A DNA stretch of 44,392 nucleotides from JAJRVH01 sp964505995 (GCA_964505995.1 CAZDLB010000002.1:1-44392), one strand, 5' to 3'. Numbered from the stretch's first letter, positions 22,615 through 31,973 are shown. Program-made: numbers and translations. The notes: generated by a model not told the origin, from the letters alone.

Positions 22615-24591
22615 ATGATCCTGATACAAAGCATGTTCCTGGCCCTGTGCCTGCTCCTGACTCCTCTGACGGCGCTGGCCGGCAATGGCGAGAAGATTCA
22701 GGGCGTACGCGCGTTTCTGCAGAACGGCAATCCGGAACAGGCCATTCGCACCGCCCATCTCCTGCTCCGGGACCTGCAGCTGGAACCATCGGAACGCATG
22801 GCCCTGATGCAGCTGGTCTATGAGGCCGAGCTCTTCCGCGCCAGACACAATCATTACTCCGACATCCAGCCGGCCCTGGCTGCAACCGAGGCGATGCTGC
22901 ATGAGTTTCCCGACCACCCGCAGGCCCCCGAATTCCGCTGGCAGCGTGCTTCGCTGCTCTGGCATGCCGGCAAGCTGAAAAAGGCCAGCGCCGCATTGCG
23001 CGAACTGCTGACACAGGATCAGGGACCGCTTGAGCAGCGCCGGGCCTGGCTGCTGCTGGCCCGTATCCACCTGGATCAGGGGCACCTGGGGCAGGCCAGG
23101 AGCGATCTTCTGCAATACGGCATCCATGTCGCCTCGGGCAGCCGGGAACAGGCGCTGGGGCTGGCATGGATGGCGATGGTGGACTGGCAGGAGCAGCGAT
23201 TCGAGGCGGCCTTTGATTCCCTGAAGTCGCTGATGCAGACCCATGCCGACATCGTCACATCAGAACCCCGGTTCTATTCCACCTATGTTCTGCTGCTGCA
23301 TCGATTCGGGTTCGAGGATCTGGCCAGGAAACATGCCGAACGCTTCCTGAATAGCTACCTGACCAGCGAATACGCTCCCAGGGTGCGGCTTCTGCATGCC
23401 GATATCCTTGCCGGGGGTGAAAGTCCGGAAGATGACATCCGCGAAGCCATCAAGGAATACGGCCTGCTGGCCAATGCCCAGGCGGAAACCCTGATCGGCC
23501 GGCAGGCCTTCATGCGCAGACTGATGCTCGAACTTCGCAACAAAACCGACAGGGACACCCTGCTCGCCGCCATGGCCAGCCTGAAGAAGCTGGCCGATGC
23601 CAATCAGCTTTCGATCATCGAGGATGAAGCCACGCTCGATCTGGCCCGGCTATGGAGCCGGCTGATGCGGATGGAACCTGAGGCCGGGCATGACCGGCCC
23701 GCCCTGCTGGCCTATGCCCATGCCGCAATCTCGCGCGACAGCGGGATCGCAGAAATGGCCCGCAGGGAAGGCTCGGAGCTGATGCGCCAGCGCCTGAGCG
23801 AGCTGATCGAAGCTCAGGCATGGCTGAGCGCTGTCAGGCTCTGGCGCGCCTATCCGGGATTGAGACCGGGGCCGAACGAGGCGTGGGAGATCCATTTCGG
23901 CATTGCACGGGCCATGCGGCAAGTCATGCTGCTGGATGCAGCCGACGAGATGCTCGCAGCCCTCTATGAGAAGGATCGTTCGACGCTGCGAGGCCAGCGC
24001 ATCATGAACGAGCGTATCAAGCTCTGGCGTGACCGCAATGATCAGGATGCTATCGAAAAAAGCATGCGCTGGCTCAACAGCCACGAATCCACCATCTATC
24101 GCCCCGAAATTCTGGCCACGGTGGCCCGCATCCAGCTGCAGCAGGGGCGCATTCAGGAAGCGCGGCAGACCCTGTCCCAGGTCGCAGCTGCTGACCTGGC
24201 TCCCGAATCCCGCGGGGACTACTGGAAAACCCGGGCAGAGATCGCCGAGAAGCAGAAGCGCTGGCTCAACGCCGCCTCGGCATGGAAGCAGTATCGTGAA
24301 AGCCCCGGGGTCGATCCGAAATCCGCGCTGCTTCGCCATGCCCAGGCTCTGTTTCAGGCCGAGCATTATGCCGAGGCCAGAAAGCTCTTTCTCGAGGTAG
24401 ACGAAGCCCAACGCAATTCATCCTGGGAATATCATGTCGCCATCTGCGAAATGCACACCGGGGAAACCCGCGAAGCGGCCGAACGCCTGTCCCGCCTGGC
24501 CGATGCCTCCAGTCAGGATGCCTATGCCTCCCTGGCCCGGCTTGTACTGGCCGATCAGATGGCAAGCCGTTTGCTCGGAGAAAGGCCATGA
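22615..24591 (+). CDS. Exported TPR-like protein of the flagellar cluster
   Basis: A 658-residue protein with a cleavable signal peptide (ILIQSMFLALCLLLTPL, predicted cut after TALA) and then an all-helical solenoid with TPR-like helix pairs throughout (for example AEFRWQRASLLWHAGKLKKA-type units near 105-125, ILATVARIQLQQGRIQEARQ near 500, AQALFQAEHYAEARKLF near 580). It has no membrane anchor after the signal, so it is probably periplasmic. I do not recognise a named family. It lies between two flagellar activators, has a sigma-54 promoter, and overlaps the flbD-like gene by ATGA, so a role in building or regulating the flagellum (periplasmic motor part or sensor) is likely. ATG 22615 lacks a ribosome site; ATG 22633 is an alternative. 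Confidence 0.8.
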   Translation: MILIQSMFLALCLLLTPLTALAGNGEKIQGVRAFLQNGNPEQAIRTAHLLLRDLQLEPSERMALMQLVYEAELFRARHNHYSDIQPALAATEAMLHEFPDHPQAPEFRWQRASLLWHAGKLKKASAALRELLTQDQGPLEQRRAWLLLARIHLDQGHLGQARSDLLQYGIHVASGSREQALGLAWMAMVDWQEQRFEAAFDSLKSLMQTHADIVTSEPRFYSTYVLLLHRFGFEDLARKHAERFLNSYLTSEYAPRVRLLHADILAGGESPEDDIREAIKEYGLLANAQAETLIGRQAFMRRLMLELRNKTDRDTLLAAMASLKKLADANQLSIIEDEATLDLARLWSRLMRMEPEAGHDRPALLAYAHAAISRDSGIAEMARREGSELMRQRLSELIEAQAWLSAVRLWRAYPGLRPGPNEAWEIHFGIARAMRQVMLLDAADEMLAALYEKDRSTLRGQRIMNERIKLWRDRNDQDAIEKSMRWLNSHESTIYRPEILATVARIQLQQGRIQEARQTLSQVAAADLAPESRGDYWKTRAEIAEKQKRWLNAASAWKQYRESPGVDPKSALLRHAQALFQAEHYAEARKLFLEVDEAQRNSSWEYHVAICEMHTGETREAAERLSRLADASSQDAYASLARLVLADQMASRLLGERP

Positions 24592-25955
24592 GCACGACGC
24601 GCCTTCAGCAGATTTTTCTGATGGGCTTCCCCGAGACCGAGGATGCCGAGATGCGAGTGCAACTGGGCCGGCTTCTGCCCGAGACCCCCGTCGTATCCCT
24701 GCCGCTTACAGAAACTCCGGAAGCCATCGAACAGTCCCTGGTTCTGCTTTGGGACTCGGTGACCTCACTGGCCACGGTGCAGCGCCTGTTTCGCGCCTGC
24801 CATCAGGCCAATCTCGTCGTGCTTTCCACTCGCGGCGATGCGGAACGGGCCGCGGAACTGATGGATGCCGGCGTCATCGATTACCGGCTGATGCCCGTTC
24901 CGGATGAAGTCATGCACATCTATCTGCGCAAATGCGGCCACCAGATCGAGCTGTCGCAGCAGGCCTCAAGCCAGAAACCCGAGCCTGACAGCAGCTCCGG
25001 TGAACTGTTCGTCACCGAGGATGTGCAAACCCGGCGGCTCCTGGACCGGGTTGCGCTTGTGGCCCCGAGCTGCGCTTCGGTGCTGGTGATCGGCGAATCC
25101 GGCACGGGCAAGGAACGGCTGTCGCGCTACCTGCATGCCTGTTCACCGCGGAAAGCGAACAGCTTCATCGCCATCAACTGCGCGGCCATCCCGGAGGGCG
25201 TACTGGAAGCGGAACTCTTCGGCCATGAAAAAGGGGCCTTTACCGGCGCCACGAGCGCCCGTCCCGGCAAGTTCGAGCTGGCCCATGAGGGAACCCTGTT
25301 GCTGGATGAAATCACCGAGATGCCGGTTCACCTGCAGGCCAAGCTTCTGCGGGTGCTGCAGGAGGGTGAGGTCGATCGCCTGGGCGGACGCAAGCCGGTC
25401 AAGGTGGATGTCCGCGTGATCGCGACCAGCAATCGCGATATCGCCCAGGCCGTGCGCGAAGGCATCTTCCGCGAGGATCTGTATTACCGTCTCAATGTCG
25501 TGACCATCCAGTTGCCGCCACTGCGTCAGCGCAAGGCCGACATCATGCCACTGGCCCGGCATTTCCTGGGGCGCTTCGCCAAGACCTACGGGCGTCCTGC
25601 GCCCGCCATCAGCGAGGCCGCCGTCGCCCGCCTGATGCAGTACCCCTGGCCCGGCAATGCACGGGAACTGGAGAACTGCATGCACCGGGCCTATCTGATG
25701 GCGATTGAAGGGGAGATTGCACCCGAACATCTTGCCCTGGAGGAAATGTCCCTGCAGGGCAGCCAGCCGGACAAGGAAGAGCCGATCGTCCAGGCCGGGG
25801 TAAGCATCCGGGACATGGAGCGTGCGCTGATCGAGAAAACGCTGATTCATGTCCAGGGCAACCGCACCGAGGCGGCCAAACTGCTCGGCATCAGCATCCG
25901 CACCTTGCGCAACAAGCTGAACGCCTATGAATCTGGCATGGCAGTTGCTGGCTAG
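24588..25955 (+). CDS. flbD: FlbD-like sigma-54 flagellar activator
   Basis: A 455-residue activator. The first 120 residues have no acidic receiver pocket and no convincing phospho-Asp (a degenerate receiver, as in FlbD and FleQ). The AAA+ domain (about 140-375) has Walker A GESGTGKE, the sigma-54 loop GAFTGA and Walker B LLLDEITEM. The C-terminus reads VSIRDMERALIEKTL, then GNRTEAAKLLGISIRTLRNKL, which closely follows the Fis-type end of Caulobacter FlbD. FlbD activates late flagellar operons at sigma-54 promoters and represses early ones. The start overlaps the preceding stop (ATGA). A sigma-54 promoter for flgB lies within its last 22 bases of coding sequence. Confidence 0.85.
   Translation: MSTTRLQQIFLMGFPETEDAEMRVQLGRLLPETPVVSLPLTETPEAIEQSLVLLWDSVTSLATVQRLFRACHQANLVVLSTRGDAERAAELMDAGVIDYRLMPVPDEVMHIYLRKCGHQIELSQQASSQKPEPDSSSGELFVTEDVQTRRLLDRVALVAPSCASVLVIGESGTGKERLSRYLHACSPRKANSFIAINCAAIPEGVLEAELFGHEKGAFTGATSARPGKFELAHEGTLLLDEITEMPVHLQAKLLRVLQEGEVDRLGGRKPVKVDVRVIATSNRDIAQAVREGIFREDLYYRLNVVTIQLPPLRQRKADIMPLARHFLGRFAKTYGRPAPAISEAAVARLMQYPWPGNARELENCMHRAYLMAIEGEIAPEHLALEEMSLQGSQPDKEEPIVQAGVSIRDMERALIEKTLIHVQGNRTEAAKLLGISIRTLRNKLNAYESGMAVAG
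25934..25949 (+). promoter_or_regulatory. Sigma-54 promoter for flgB operon, inside flbD
   Basis: TGGCATGGCAGTTGCT matches TGGCACG-N4-TTGCW at every fixed position except the sixth (T for C). It lies within the end of the flbD-like gene. The predicted start is about 25960, giving a 33-base leader to ATG 25993. It would give the basal-body operon a promoter separate from that of its activator. Confidence 0.75.
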
Positions 25956-25992
25956 TTCGGGAAAGCCCAGACCGGTCGAGCGAAGGAACGCC

Positions 25993-26424
25993 ATGGCCGA
26001 CATGAAGGAGAGATGTCAGACCATGATTACCCTGTTTGGATCCGGATTTCGAACCCTGGAGGCGGCCCTGATAGCCCGCGAGCAGGCGCAGGCCGTCAAC
26101 GCGGCCAACATCGCAAATGCCGATACGCCGAACTATCACGCCGACACGCGCAGCTTCGCCGATTTCCTGGCCGCGCAGCAGCAGCGGCTGGATGCCGGCC
26201 CTGCCATGACTCATCGGATGCATTTCGGCAAACTTGAATCCACGAGCATAGATACCCCGTTCCAGCAGACCGTCAAGACCCGACGCATGGACGGCAATAC
26301 CGTCGACATGCAGCGGGAGATGGCGCGCATGAGCGAGAACCAGCTGATGCATGAATTGACCGTGCGGCTGCTTAAAGGACGTCTCAACGGCCTGGCCAAT
26401 GCCATCAAGGAGGGTAGTCGCTGA
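25993..26424 (+). CDS. flgB: Flagellar basal-body rod protein FlgB
   Basis: A proximal rod subunit of about 143 residues, exported by the flagellar type III apparatus. It shows the rod/hook signature in AREQAQAVNAANIANADTPNYHA, reduced here to NIANADTPNY, and the helical C-terminus MSENQLMHELTVRLLKGRL. Two starts are possible: ATG 25993 (AAGGA five bases upstream) and ATG 26023, which gives the standard opening MITLFGSGFRTLEAAL but has its AAGGAG 12 bases away. It is the first gene of a long basal-body and export operon and overlaps flgC. Confidence 0.95.
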   Translation: MADMKERCQTMITLFGSGFRTLEAALIAREQAQAVNAANIANADTPNYHADTRSFADFLAAQQQRLDAGPAMTHRMHFGKLESTSIDTPFQQTVKTRRMDGNTVDMQREMARMSENQLMHELTVRLLKGRLNGLANAIKEGSR

Positions 26425-26870
26425 TGGCCAATGATCTTCTGACCTCAATGCACATCAGTGCCGCGGGCATGTCGGCCCAGCGCACCCGCATGGACATCAT
26501 TGCCGAGAACATCGCCAATGCCGAATCCACGCACACCTCGGAAGGCGGCCCCTACCGGCGCCGGCAGGTAGTCTTCCGCAGCCTGCCGCTGCATCAGCCC
26601 TTTTCCTCGGTCTTCCAGAGCCGCCTTTCCAGGGATGCCCTTCAGGGCGTCGAGGCGGCCTATGTGGCCAGGGACCCGAGTCCGTTCCGTGAGGTCTACG
26701 ATCCTTCGCACCCGGATGCCGATGCCCGAGGCTTCGTGAAGTACCCGAACGTCAACACCGTCGAGGAGATGGTGGACATGCAGTCGGCCGGCCGCAGCTT
26801 CGAAGCCAATGTGACGACGATGCAGGCGGCCAAGCGCATGTTTCTGAAATCACTCGAACTGCTGCGTTAG
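26424..26870 (+). CDS. flgC: Flagellar basal-body rod protein FlgC
   Basis: A 148-residue proximal rod protein. The N-terminal signature SAAGMSAQRTRMDIIAENIANAES (core AENIANAES) and the C-terminal PNVNTVEEMVDMQSAGRSFEANV (core VNTVEEMVDM and RSFEANV) are standard for FlgC, as is the central Asp/Pro-rich loop (RDPSPFREVYDPSHPDAD). Its ATG overlaps the flgB stop by one base. It assembles with FlgB and FliE between the MS ring and the distal rod. Confidence 0.97.
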   Translation: MANDLLTSMHISAAGMSAQRTRMDIIAENIANAESTHTSEGGPYRRRQVVFRSLPLHQPFSSVFQSRLSRDALQGVEAAYVARDPSPFREVYDPSHPDADARGFVKYPNVNTVEEMVDMQSAGRSFEANVTTMQAAKRMFLKSLELLR

Positions 26871-26880
26871 GAGGCAGGCC

Positions 26881-27177
26881 ATGACGATTTCCTCGATCCC
26901 ATCCTTTCCCGAGATCACGAAGACCGGTCAACCCGAGGCCGCAAGCGGAAAACAGGGGGGCGACTTTGCCGCCTTCCTCAAGGCCTACACCGAGCAGGTC
27001 AACGCCCAGCACCATGAGGCCAGCCGGGCAGCCGAGGCCCTGGCTACCGGCCAGGGCGGCAACACATCGGAAACCCTGCTGGCTATCCAGAAGGCCGATC
27101 TTTCATTTCAGCTGATGCTCAGCGTCCGCAACAAGCTCGTCGATGCCTATCGCGAAGTCATGCGGATGCAGGTCTGA
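26881..27177 (+). CDS. fliE: Flagellar hook-basal body protein FliE
   Basis: A 98-residue protein linking the MS ring to the rod. The first 35 residues are variable; the rest has the family pattern: FAAFLKAYTEQVNAQ, then QKADLSFQLMLSVRNKLVDAYREVMRMQV at the C-terminus (core LSFQLMLSVRNKLVDAY). An AGGAGG ribosome site lies just before ATG 26881. It lies between flgC and fliF, the classical order. Confidence 0.96.
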   Translation: MTISSIPSFPEITKTGQPEAASGKQGGDFAAFLKAYTEQVNAQHHEASRAAEALATGQGGNTSETLLAIQKADLSFQLMLSVRNKLVDAYREVMRMQV

Positions 27178-27194
27178 GGCCATAGGACGATATC

Positions 27195-28850
27195 ATGGCT
27201 GATTCACTGACCCCCGCCCAGTCCGCCAGCATCCAGGCTCAGGCCGCCCCCGGCCCGTCGGCCGATGGCGCCCCCCAGTCTCCTGCGACCACGATCGAGA
27301 TACCGCAAGTGCTTGCCAGATACCGCCGCCTGCTGCTCTTCACGGCCGGCAGCCTGATGCTGGCTGGCTTCATCGGTCTGGTATTGTGGTCCTCCGAGAC
27401 CCCCTACCGTGCGGTCTATGCCGGCATGTCGGAAAAGGATGCCGCGGCCATCGTCGAGGTTTTGCAAAAGGAGCATATTCCGTACCGGCTCGAAGGTTCC
27501 GGCACCGTCATGGTGCCGGCGGATCAGGTCTATCAGGTCCGCCTGAAGCTTGCCGGCCAGGGGGTGGCCCCCAGCGGCAATACCGGTTTTGAACTGTTCG
27601 ATCAGTCCAACGAATTCGGCCTTTCCGACTTCACCCGCAAGGTCAACCTGCAGCGCGCCCTTCAGGGGGAGCTGGCCCGCACGATCGAGGTCATTCCGCA
27701 GGTGCAGGCAGCCCGTGTGCATCTTGTCATGCCGAAGGAATCGGCTTTTGCCGAGCGCAACCGCAAGGCCAGTGCGTCGGTGATGCTGCAGATCGGCGGC
27801 CAGCGGCTTCCGAAGAAGACCGTGCTGGCCATCCAGAACCTGGTTGCGGCCAGTATCCCGGAGCTGGAACCCGGCGCGGTCACCGTCGTGGATTCCTCCG
27901 GCAACATGCTTTCCGGCAACGATGAAAAGCAGCCGATGTCCGAGGGCCAGAGCATGCAGGAATATCAGGCCCGATTGGAGCGCAACATCGAGCAACGCAT
28001 CACCGGCATGCTCGAGCAGATCGTCGGACCGGGGCAGGCCGTGGTGCGTGTCTCCTCGAGCATCAACCGCGAATATGTCGAACAGAACAGCACCCGCTAC
28101 AATCCGGATGAACAGGTTCTGCGCTCGCAGAAGGCCATTGAGGAGAAGCATTCGTCAACCGGAACGAACGCTGCACCGATCGGGGTCCCGGGCATGGCCT
28201 CGAACACGCCGGGCGCCAATCCGGCCGTTCAGGCCGATGGCTCGGTGGCCTCGGCGCAGCCTCCCCAGGACCAGGCATCACGCAGCGAAAGCGTCAACAA
28301 CTATGAAATCAGCACGACGCACGAACACCGGATCGTCCCGTTCGGCAGTATCCGGAAGCTTTCCGTCGCAGTGATCGTCGGCGGACATTACACGACGGAT
28401 AAGGACGGCAAGCAGGTTTTCACGCCGCGCTCGAAGGAAGAACTGGCCAGCATCCGGCAGCTCGTCGAACGGGCCATGGGATATGATGAAAACCGCGAGG
28501 ACTCGCTCGAGGTCCAGAGCCTGCCGCTCGTGGACATCTCCAGCAACGCGGACCGGGAGGCACTGGAGGCGGCTGAGAACAAGGCCTTCTATCTTCAGAT
28601 CGCCCGTTACAGCATGGCCGCGCTGGCGCTGGTCCTGCTGGCGCTGTTCGTTCTGCGCCCCCTGGCCAGGAGGCTTGGCAGCAACGAGGTGGAGGCACAG
28701 GCGAACCCGCTTCCGTCCCTGCCCGAACCAACCCAGCTTTCGCCTGAAGCCTATCAACGGCTGGCCAATCTCGAGAAGCTGCGCCAGAGCGTGGCCATGG
28801 AACCGGATCGCGCCAGTCGGGTTCTGCGTGAATGGGTGGATCCCGCATGA
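27195..28850 (+). CDS. fliF: Flagellar MS-ring protein FliF
   Basis: A 551-residue inner-membrane ring protein on which the flagellum is built. It has a first membrane helix (about 37-57, LLLFTAGSLMLAGFIGLVLW), the ring-building motifs following it (YRAVYAGMSEKDAAAIVEVL), FELFDQSNEFGLSDFTRKVN, a periplasmic variable region (about 300-360) and a second helix (about 472-492). The C-terminal cytoplasmic tail that binds FliG ends with ASRVLREWV. Length is normal. The stop overlaps the fliG start. Confidence 0.97.
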   Translation: MADSLTPAQSASIQAQAAPGPSADGAPQSPATTIEIPQVLARYRRLLLFTAGSLMLAGFIGLVLWSSETPYRAVYAGMSEKDAAAIVEVLQKEHIPYRLEGSGTVMVPADQVYQVRLKLAGQGVAPSGNTGFELFDQSNEFGLSDFTRKVNLQRALQGELARTIEVIPQVQAARVHLVMPKESAFAERNRKASASVMLQIGGQRLPKKTVLAIQNLVAASIPELEPGAVTVVDSSGNMLSGNDEKQPMSEGQSMQEYQARLERNIEQRITGMLEQIVGPGQAVVRVSSSINREYVEQNSTRYNPDEQVLRSQKAIEEKHSSTGTNAAPIGVPGMASNTPGANPAVQADGSVASAQPPQDQASRSESVNNYEISTTHEHRIVPFGSIRKLSVAVIVGGHYTTDKDGKQVFTPRSKEELASIRQLVERAMGYDENREDSLEVQSLPLVDISSNADREALEAAENKAFYLQIARYSMAALALVLLALFVLRPLARRLGSNEVEAQANPLPSLPEPTQLSPEAYQRLANLEKLRQSVAMEPDRASRVLREWVDPA

Positions 28851-29848
28851 GGGGAAAGGAGAAGCTGACCGGCGAGGACAAGGCCGCCATTCTGCTCTTC
28901 GCGCTTGGCCCCGAAGCCTCGGCCCCGCTGGTCAAGGATCTTGACGATGAAACCTTGAGCCGGCTGGGTCGACGCATGGCCGAGCTCGGCAAGATCGACA
29001 CCGAGGTGCTGAACTCGGTGGCCGAGGAATATCTCGAAATGCATCATTCCGAGGATCCGCTGCTGCGTTCCTCGAAGAAGGATGTCGTGGCGCTTTTCCG
29101 CCATGCCATCGAGCATGACCGCGCCGAGCAGCTCCTCAGCCAGCTGAATGCGCCGAAGAAGCTGACGATCTGGGAAAAGCTGGCCCGGCTGAAGCCGGAG
29201 ATGATCGCCACCTACATCGAAAACGAGCATCCGCAGACGATCGCACTGATTCTCGGCAATATCGACAGCTATGTGGCCAGCCGCGTCATCGCGCTGCTGC
29301 CCGAGGACATGCAGCTGTCGGTCGTGATGCGCATGTCCAAAATCGAAAGCGTGCCGCGCGAGCTGGTCCGAGATATCGAGGAAACGCTGGAAAAGGAACT
29401 GGCCGATGTGCAGGGCGAGGCCGGCATCAGCTTCGACGGCATGCTCAATGTCGTCGAGATTCTGAAGGGCCTGGAAAAGGATATTGCCCGCCCGATCCTG
29501 GATCAGCTGCGCGACCGGGACGAGGAGCTGTTCTCGCAGGTCGACCGGATGCTGCTGGTCTTCGAGGATCTCGTGGATCTGTCCGATCGCGACGTGCAGA
29601 CCATCCTCAAGCACATCTCCACCGACGATCTGGTCAAGGCGCTCAAGGGAGCCTCGGACGAGGTCGCCGAGCGCTTCTTCAGCAACATGTCCAGCCGTGC
29701 CGCGGAGATCATGCGCGAAGACATGGAGGTCATGGGGCCACTGAAGCTGGCCGACGTCGAAGAAAGCCAGCAGACCATCCTCAAGGTCATCCGCAAGCTC
29801 GACGACGATGGCGCCATCACGCTGAGCAGCGGCGACGACATGGTCTAG
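28847..29848 (+). CDS. fliG: Flagellar motor switch protein FliG
   Basis: A 333-residue switch protein of the C ring. N-terminal domain: KAAILLFALGPEASAPLVKDL binds FliF (core AILLFALGPE). The middle domain carries ENEHPQTIALILGN (the EHPQ motif for FliM), and the C-terminal torque domain carries charged residues along FFSNMSSRAAEIMREDME (core MSSRAAEIMREDME) and ends ESQQTILKVIRKLDDDG. These meet MotA. ATG 28847 overlaps the fliF stop (ATGA); ATG 28832 is also in frame but adds only five residues over fliF. Confidence 0.97.
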   Translation: MRGKEKLTGEDKAAILLFALGPEASAPLVKDLDDETLSRLGRRMAELGKIDTEVLNSVAEEYLEMHHSEDPLLRSSKKDVVALFRHAIEHDRAEQLLSQLNAPKKLTIWEKLARLKPEMIATYIENEHPQTIALILGNIDSYVASRVIALLPEDMQLSVVMRMSKIESVPRELVRDIEETLEKELADVQGEAGISFDGMLNVVEILKGLEKDIARPILDQLRDRDEELFSQVDRMLLVFEDLVDLSDRDVQTILKHISTDDLVKALKGASDEVAERFFSNMSSRAAEIMREDMEVMGPLKLADVEESQQTILKVIRKLDDDGAITLSSGDDMV

Positions 29849-29857
29849 GTTCAGATC

Positions 29858-30574
29858 ATGGCCGAGATTCAGCCTCTTCACTTTCCCGAAGCCTCGCCAC
29901 CTCTCGAAGCCGGGGAACGCTCGCCCTTTCCGTTTGCAGGCATGGCGCATGATGCGCCCCATGCGCCGGCCAATCGCCTGGAGCAGCTGGAATCCATGCT
30001 CAAGGAAGCCCAAAGCCGGGCGGAGATCATCGAGAAGGAGGCCTATGACAAGGCCTACCTCGCCGGCGAGAAGGCCGGCATGGCCCTGGGCAGAAAGCGG
30101 GGAGAGCAGATCCTGGAGTCGCTGCAGCATAGCCTGAAACATGCCGATGCCCAGATCGATCGCATCCGTCAGGGCTTTGCCGATGCCGCACTGGACCTTG
30201 CCCGCTTCATCGCCATGCAGATCCTGGAAAAAGAGATCCTCGAAACCCCTGAAACCCTGGTGCGTCTGGCGCAGCAGGCCGCCGAACAGATTCCAGCCGA
30301 GGGCGAACTGAAGGTTGCCGTACACCCGGACGACCTGGATGCCTTTGAACGGCTGATGGAAAAACCCATGCCGCTCAGGCCCGACCCCGCACTTCGACCG
30401 GGAACATGCCGCATCATCTCCGAGACCCAGGATGCCCTTGTGGACCCGCTGCATGCCCTTCAGAGCTATGTGGAGCAGTTGCGCGATTCGTTCCGGTCAA
30501 CCGCCGCCCCCGTGTCATCCGGCAGCAGCCCGGGAATCTCGCCACAGTCCGAGCAGCAGGATGACATTGACTGA
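29858..30574 (+). CDS. fliH: Flagellar assembly protein FliH
   Basis: A 238-residue regulator of the FliI ATPase. A proline-rich start is followed by a helical segment with GxxxG-like repeats (KAYLAGEKAGMALGRKRGEQ) and the C-terminal domain (VHPDDLDAFERL, then CRIISETQDALVDPL), which is similar to the V/F-type ATPase delta subunit. It overlaps fliI by 14 bases. The last 35 residues are low complexity (Ser, Pro, Gln). Confidence 0.93.
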   Translation: MAEIQPLHFPEASPPLEAGERSPFPFAGMAHDAPHAPANRLEQLESMLKEAQSRAEIIEKEAYDKAYLAGEKAGMALGRKRGEQILESLQHSLKHADAQIDRIRQGFADAALDLARFIAMQILEKEILETPETLVRLAQQAAEQIPAEGELKVAVHPDDLDAFERLMEKPMPLRPDPALRPGTCRIISETQDALVDPLHALQSYVEQLRDSFRSTAAPVSSGSSPGISPQSEQQDDID

Positions 30575-31973
30575 TTCGCACACCCTGGACTTCTGGGACC
30601 ATCAGGCGCGCGAGCAGCTGCTGCGCATGCTTCCCCGGCATCGCGGCTTTCCGCTGCGCGGCAAGATTCACAGGCTCGTCGGCCCGGTGATCGAAGCCAG
30701 CGGCCTGGAAGCCAGCATTGGCGAAGCATGCGACATCGATCTGGGAACCCAGGGCCAGCTCGAGGCGGAAATCGTCGGCTTCCGCGATGGCCATACCCTG
30801 TTGATGCCCGTTGGCTCAACCCTCGGGATTGCACCGGGAGCCCCCGTGCTTCCCCGCGGTTCCATGCCCGGCATGCGCCTGGGCGAACATCTTCTTGGCC
30901 GGGTCCTCGATGCCCTGGGCCAGCCGATGGATGGCCGCCCCCTGGATACGGCCGGCGAATTCCGTGACTTCCATGGCGAGAAACTCAATCCCTACGAGCG
31001 TCATATGATTGACACGCCGATGCAGCTGGGCGTGCGGGCGCTCGATGCGCTGCTGCCGATGGGATGGGGACAGCGCATGGGGCTGTTCGCCGGTGCCGGC
31101 ATCGGCAAGAGTTCGCTGCTTGGCATGCTGGCTCGCCATTCGGATGCCGAAATCAATGTCATCGCACTGATCGGCGAGCGCAATCGCGAGGTCCGTGAGT
31201 TCATCGAACAGGCGCTGGGGAATCAGGCCCTGGAGCACAGTGTCGTCGTCATCGCCACATCGGACATGCCACCGGTGCTGCGCGTGCGAGCCGCAGCCAT
31301 GGCCACGACCATCGCCGAGTACTTCCGCGGCCATGGGCGCCAGGTCATGCTGATGATGGACAGTCTCACGCGCGTGGCGCAGGCGCAGCGCGAGATCGGC
31401 CTGATGCTCGGCGAACCGCCAACCAGCAAGGGCTATACACCTTCCTGTCTGTCGCTGCTGGCAAACCTGCTGGAGCGTTCCGGACCCGGGGTGAACGGCG
31501 GCAATATCAGTGCACTCTATACCGTCCTTGTCGAAGGAGATGACCTGCAGGCCGATCCCATTGCCGACGCGGCCATGGCCGTGCTCGATGGCCATGTCGT
31601 ACTCGATCGCAACCTGGCTGAACAGGGGCATTTCCCCGCCATCAATATCCTCAGAAGCGTCAGCCGCCTTTCCATGACCCTCTGGAGCGAGCAGGAGGCA
31701 AAAGCGGCGCGTGCGCTGCGCCAGGCCCTGGCCCTGCATGAGCGCATGCAGGACATGGTTGCCATCGGGGCCTATGAATCCGGAAGTAATCCGGAGCTTG
31801 ACCGCGTCATTGCCCTGCTCCCGGAAATCCGCGCATTCCTGCAGCAGGACACGATGACATGCAGTCCGAGAAAAGAATCGGCACAGGGTTTGCTAGAGCT
31901 CTATCGCAAGCTATCCGACACGGAGGGTTTCCATGAAGCTCAGAACATCGCAAATCCTGGCCCAGCTCAGTGA
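30561..31973 (+). CDS. fliI: Flagellum-specific ATPase FliI
   Basis: A 470-residue export ATPase, homologous to the F1 beta subunit. Walker A is GAGIGKSSLL near residue 178, Walker B VMLMMDSLTRVAQAQREIG (core LMMDSLTR), with IGERNREVREF and the GEPPTSKGYTPS loop typical of FliI. The ATG at 30561 overlaps the end of fliH by 14 bases. The C-terminus is about 20-25 residues longer than usual and overlaps the first 41 bases of fliJ, a longer overlap than elsewhere in this operon. Confidence 0.96.
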   Translation: MTLTDSHTLDFWDHQAREQLLRMLPRHRGFPLRGKIHRLVGPVIEASGLEASIGEACDIDLGTQGQLEAEIVGFRDGHTLLMPVGSTLGIAPGAPVLPRGSMPGMRLGEHLLGRVLDALGQPMDGRPLDTAGEFRDFHGEKLNPYERHMIDTPMQLGVRALDALLPMGWGQRMGLFAGAGIGKSSLLGMLARHSDAEINVIALIGERNREVREFIEQALGNQALEHSVVVIATSDMPPVLRVRAAAMATTIAEYFRGHGRQVMLMMDSLTRVAQAQREIGLMLGEPPTSKGYTPSCLSLLANLLERSGPGVNGGNISALYTVLVEGDDLQADPIADAAMAVLDGHVVLDRNLAEQGHFPAINILRSVSRLSMTLWSEQEAKAARALRQALALHERMQDMVAIGAYESGSNPELDRVIALLPEIRAFLQQDTMTCSPRKESAQGLLELYRKLSDTEGFHEAQNIANPGPAQ

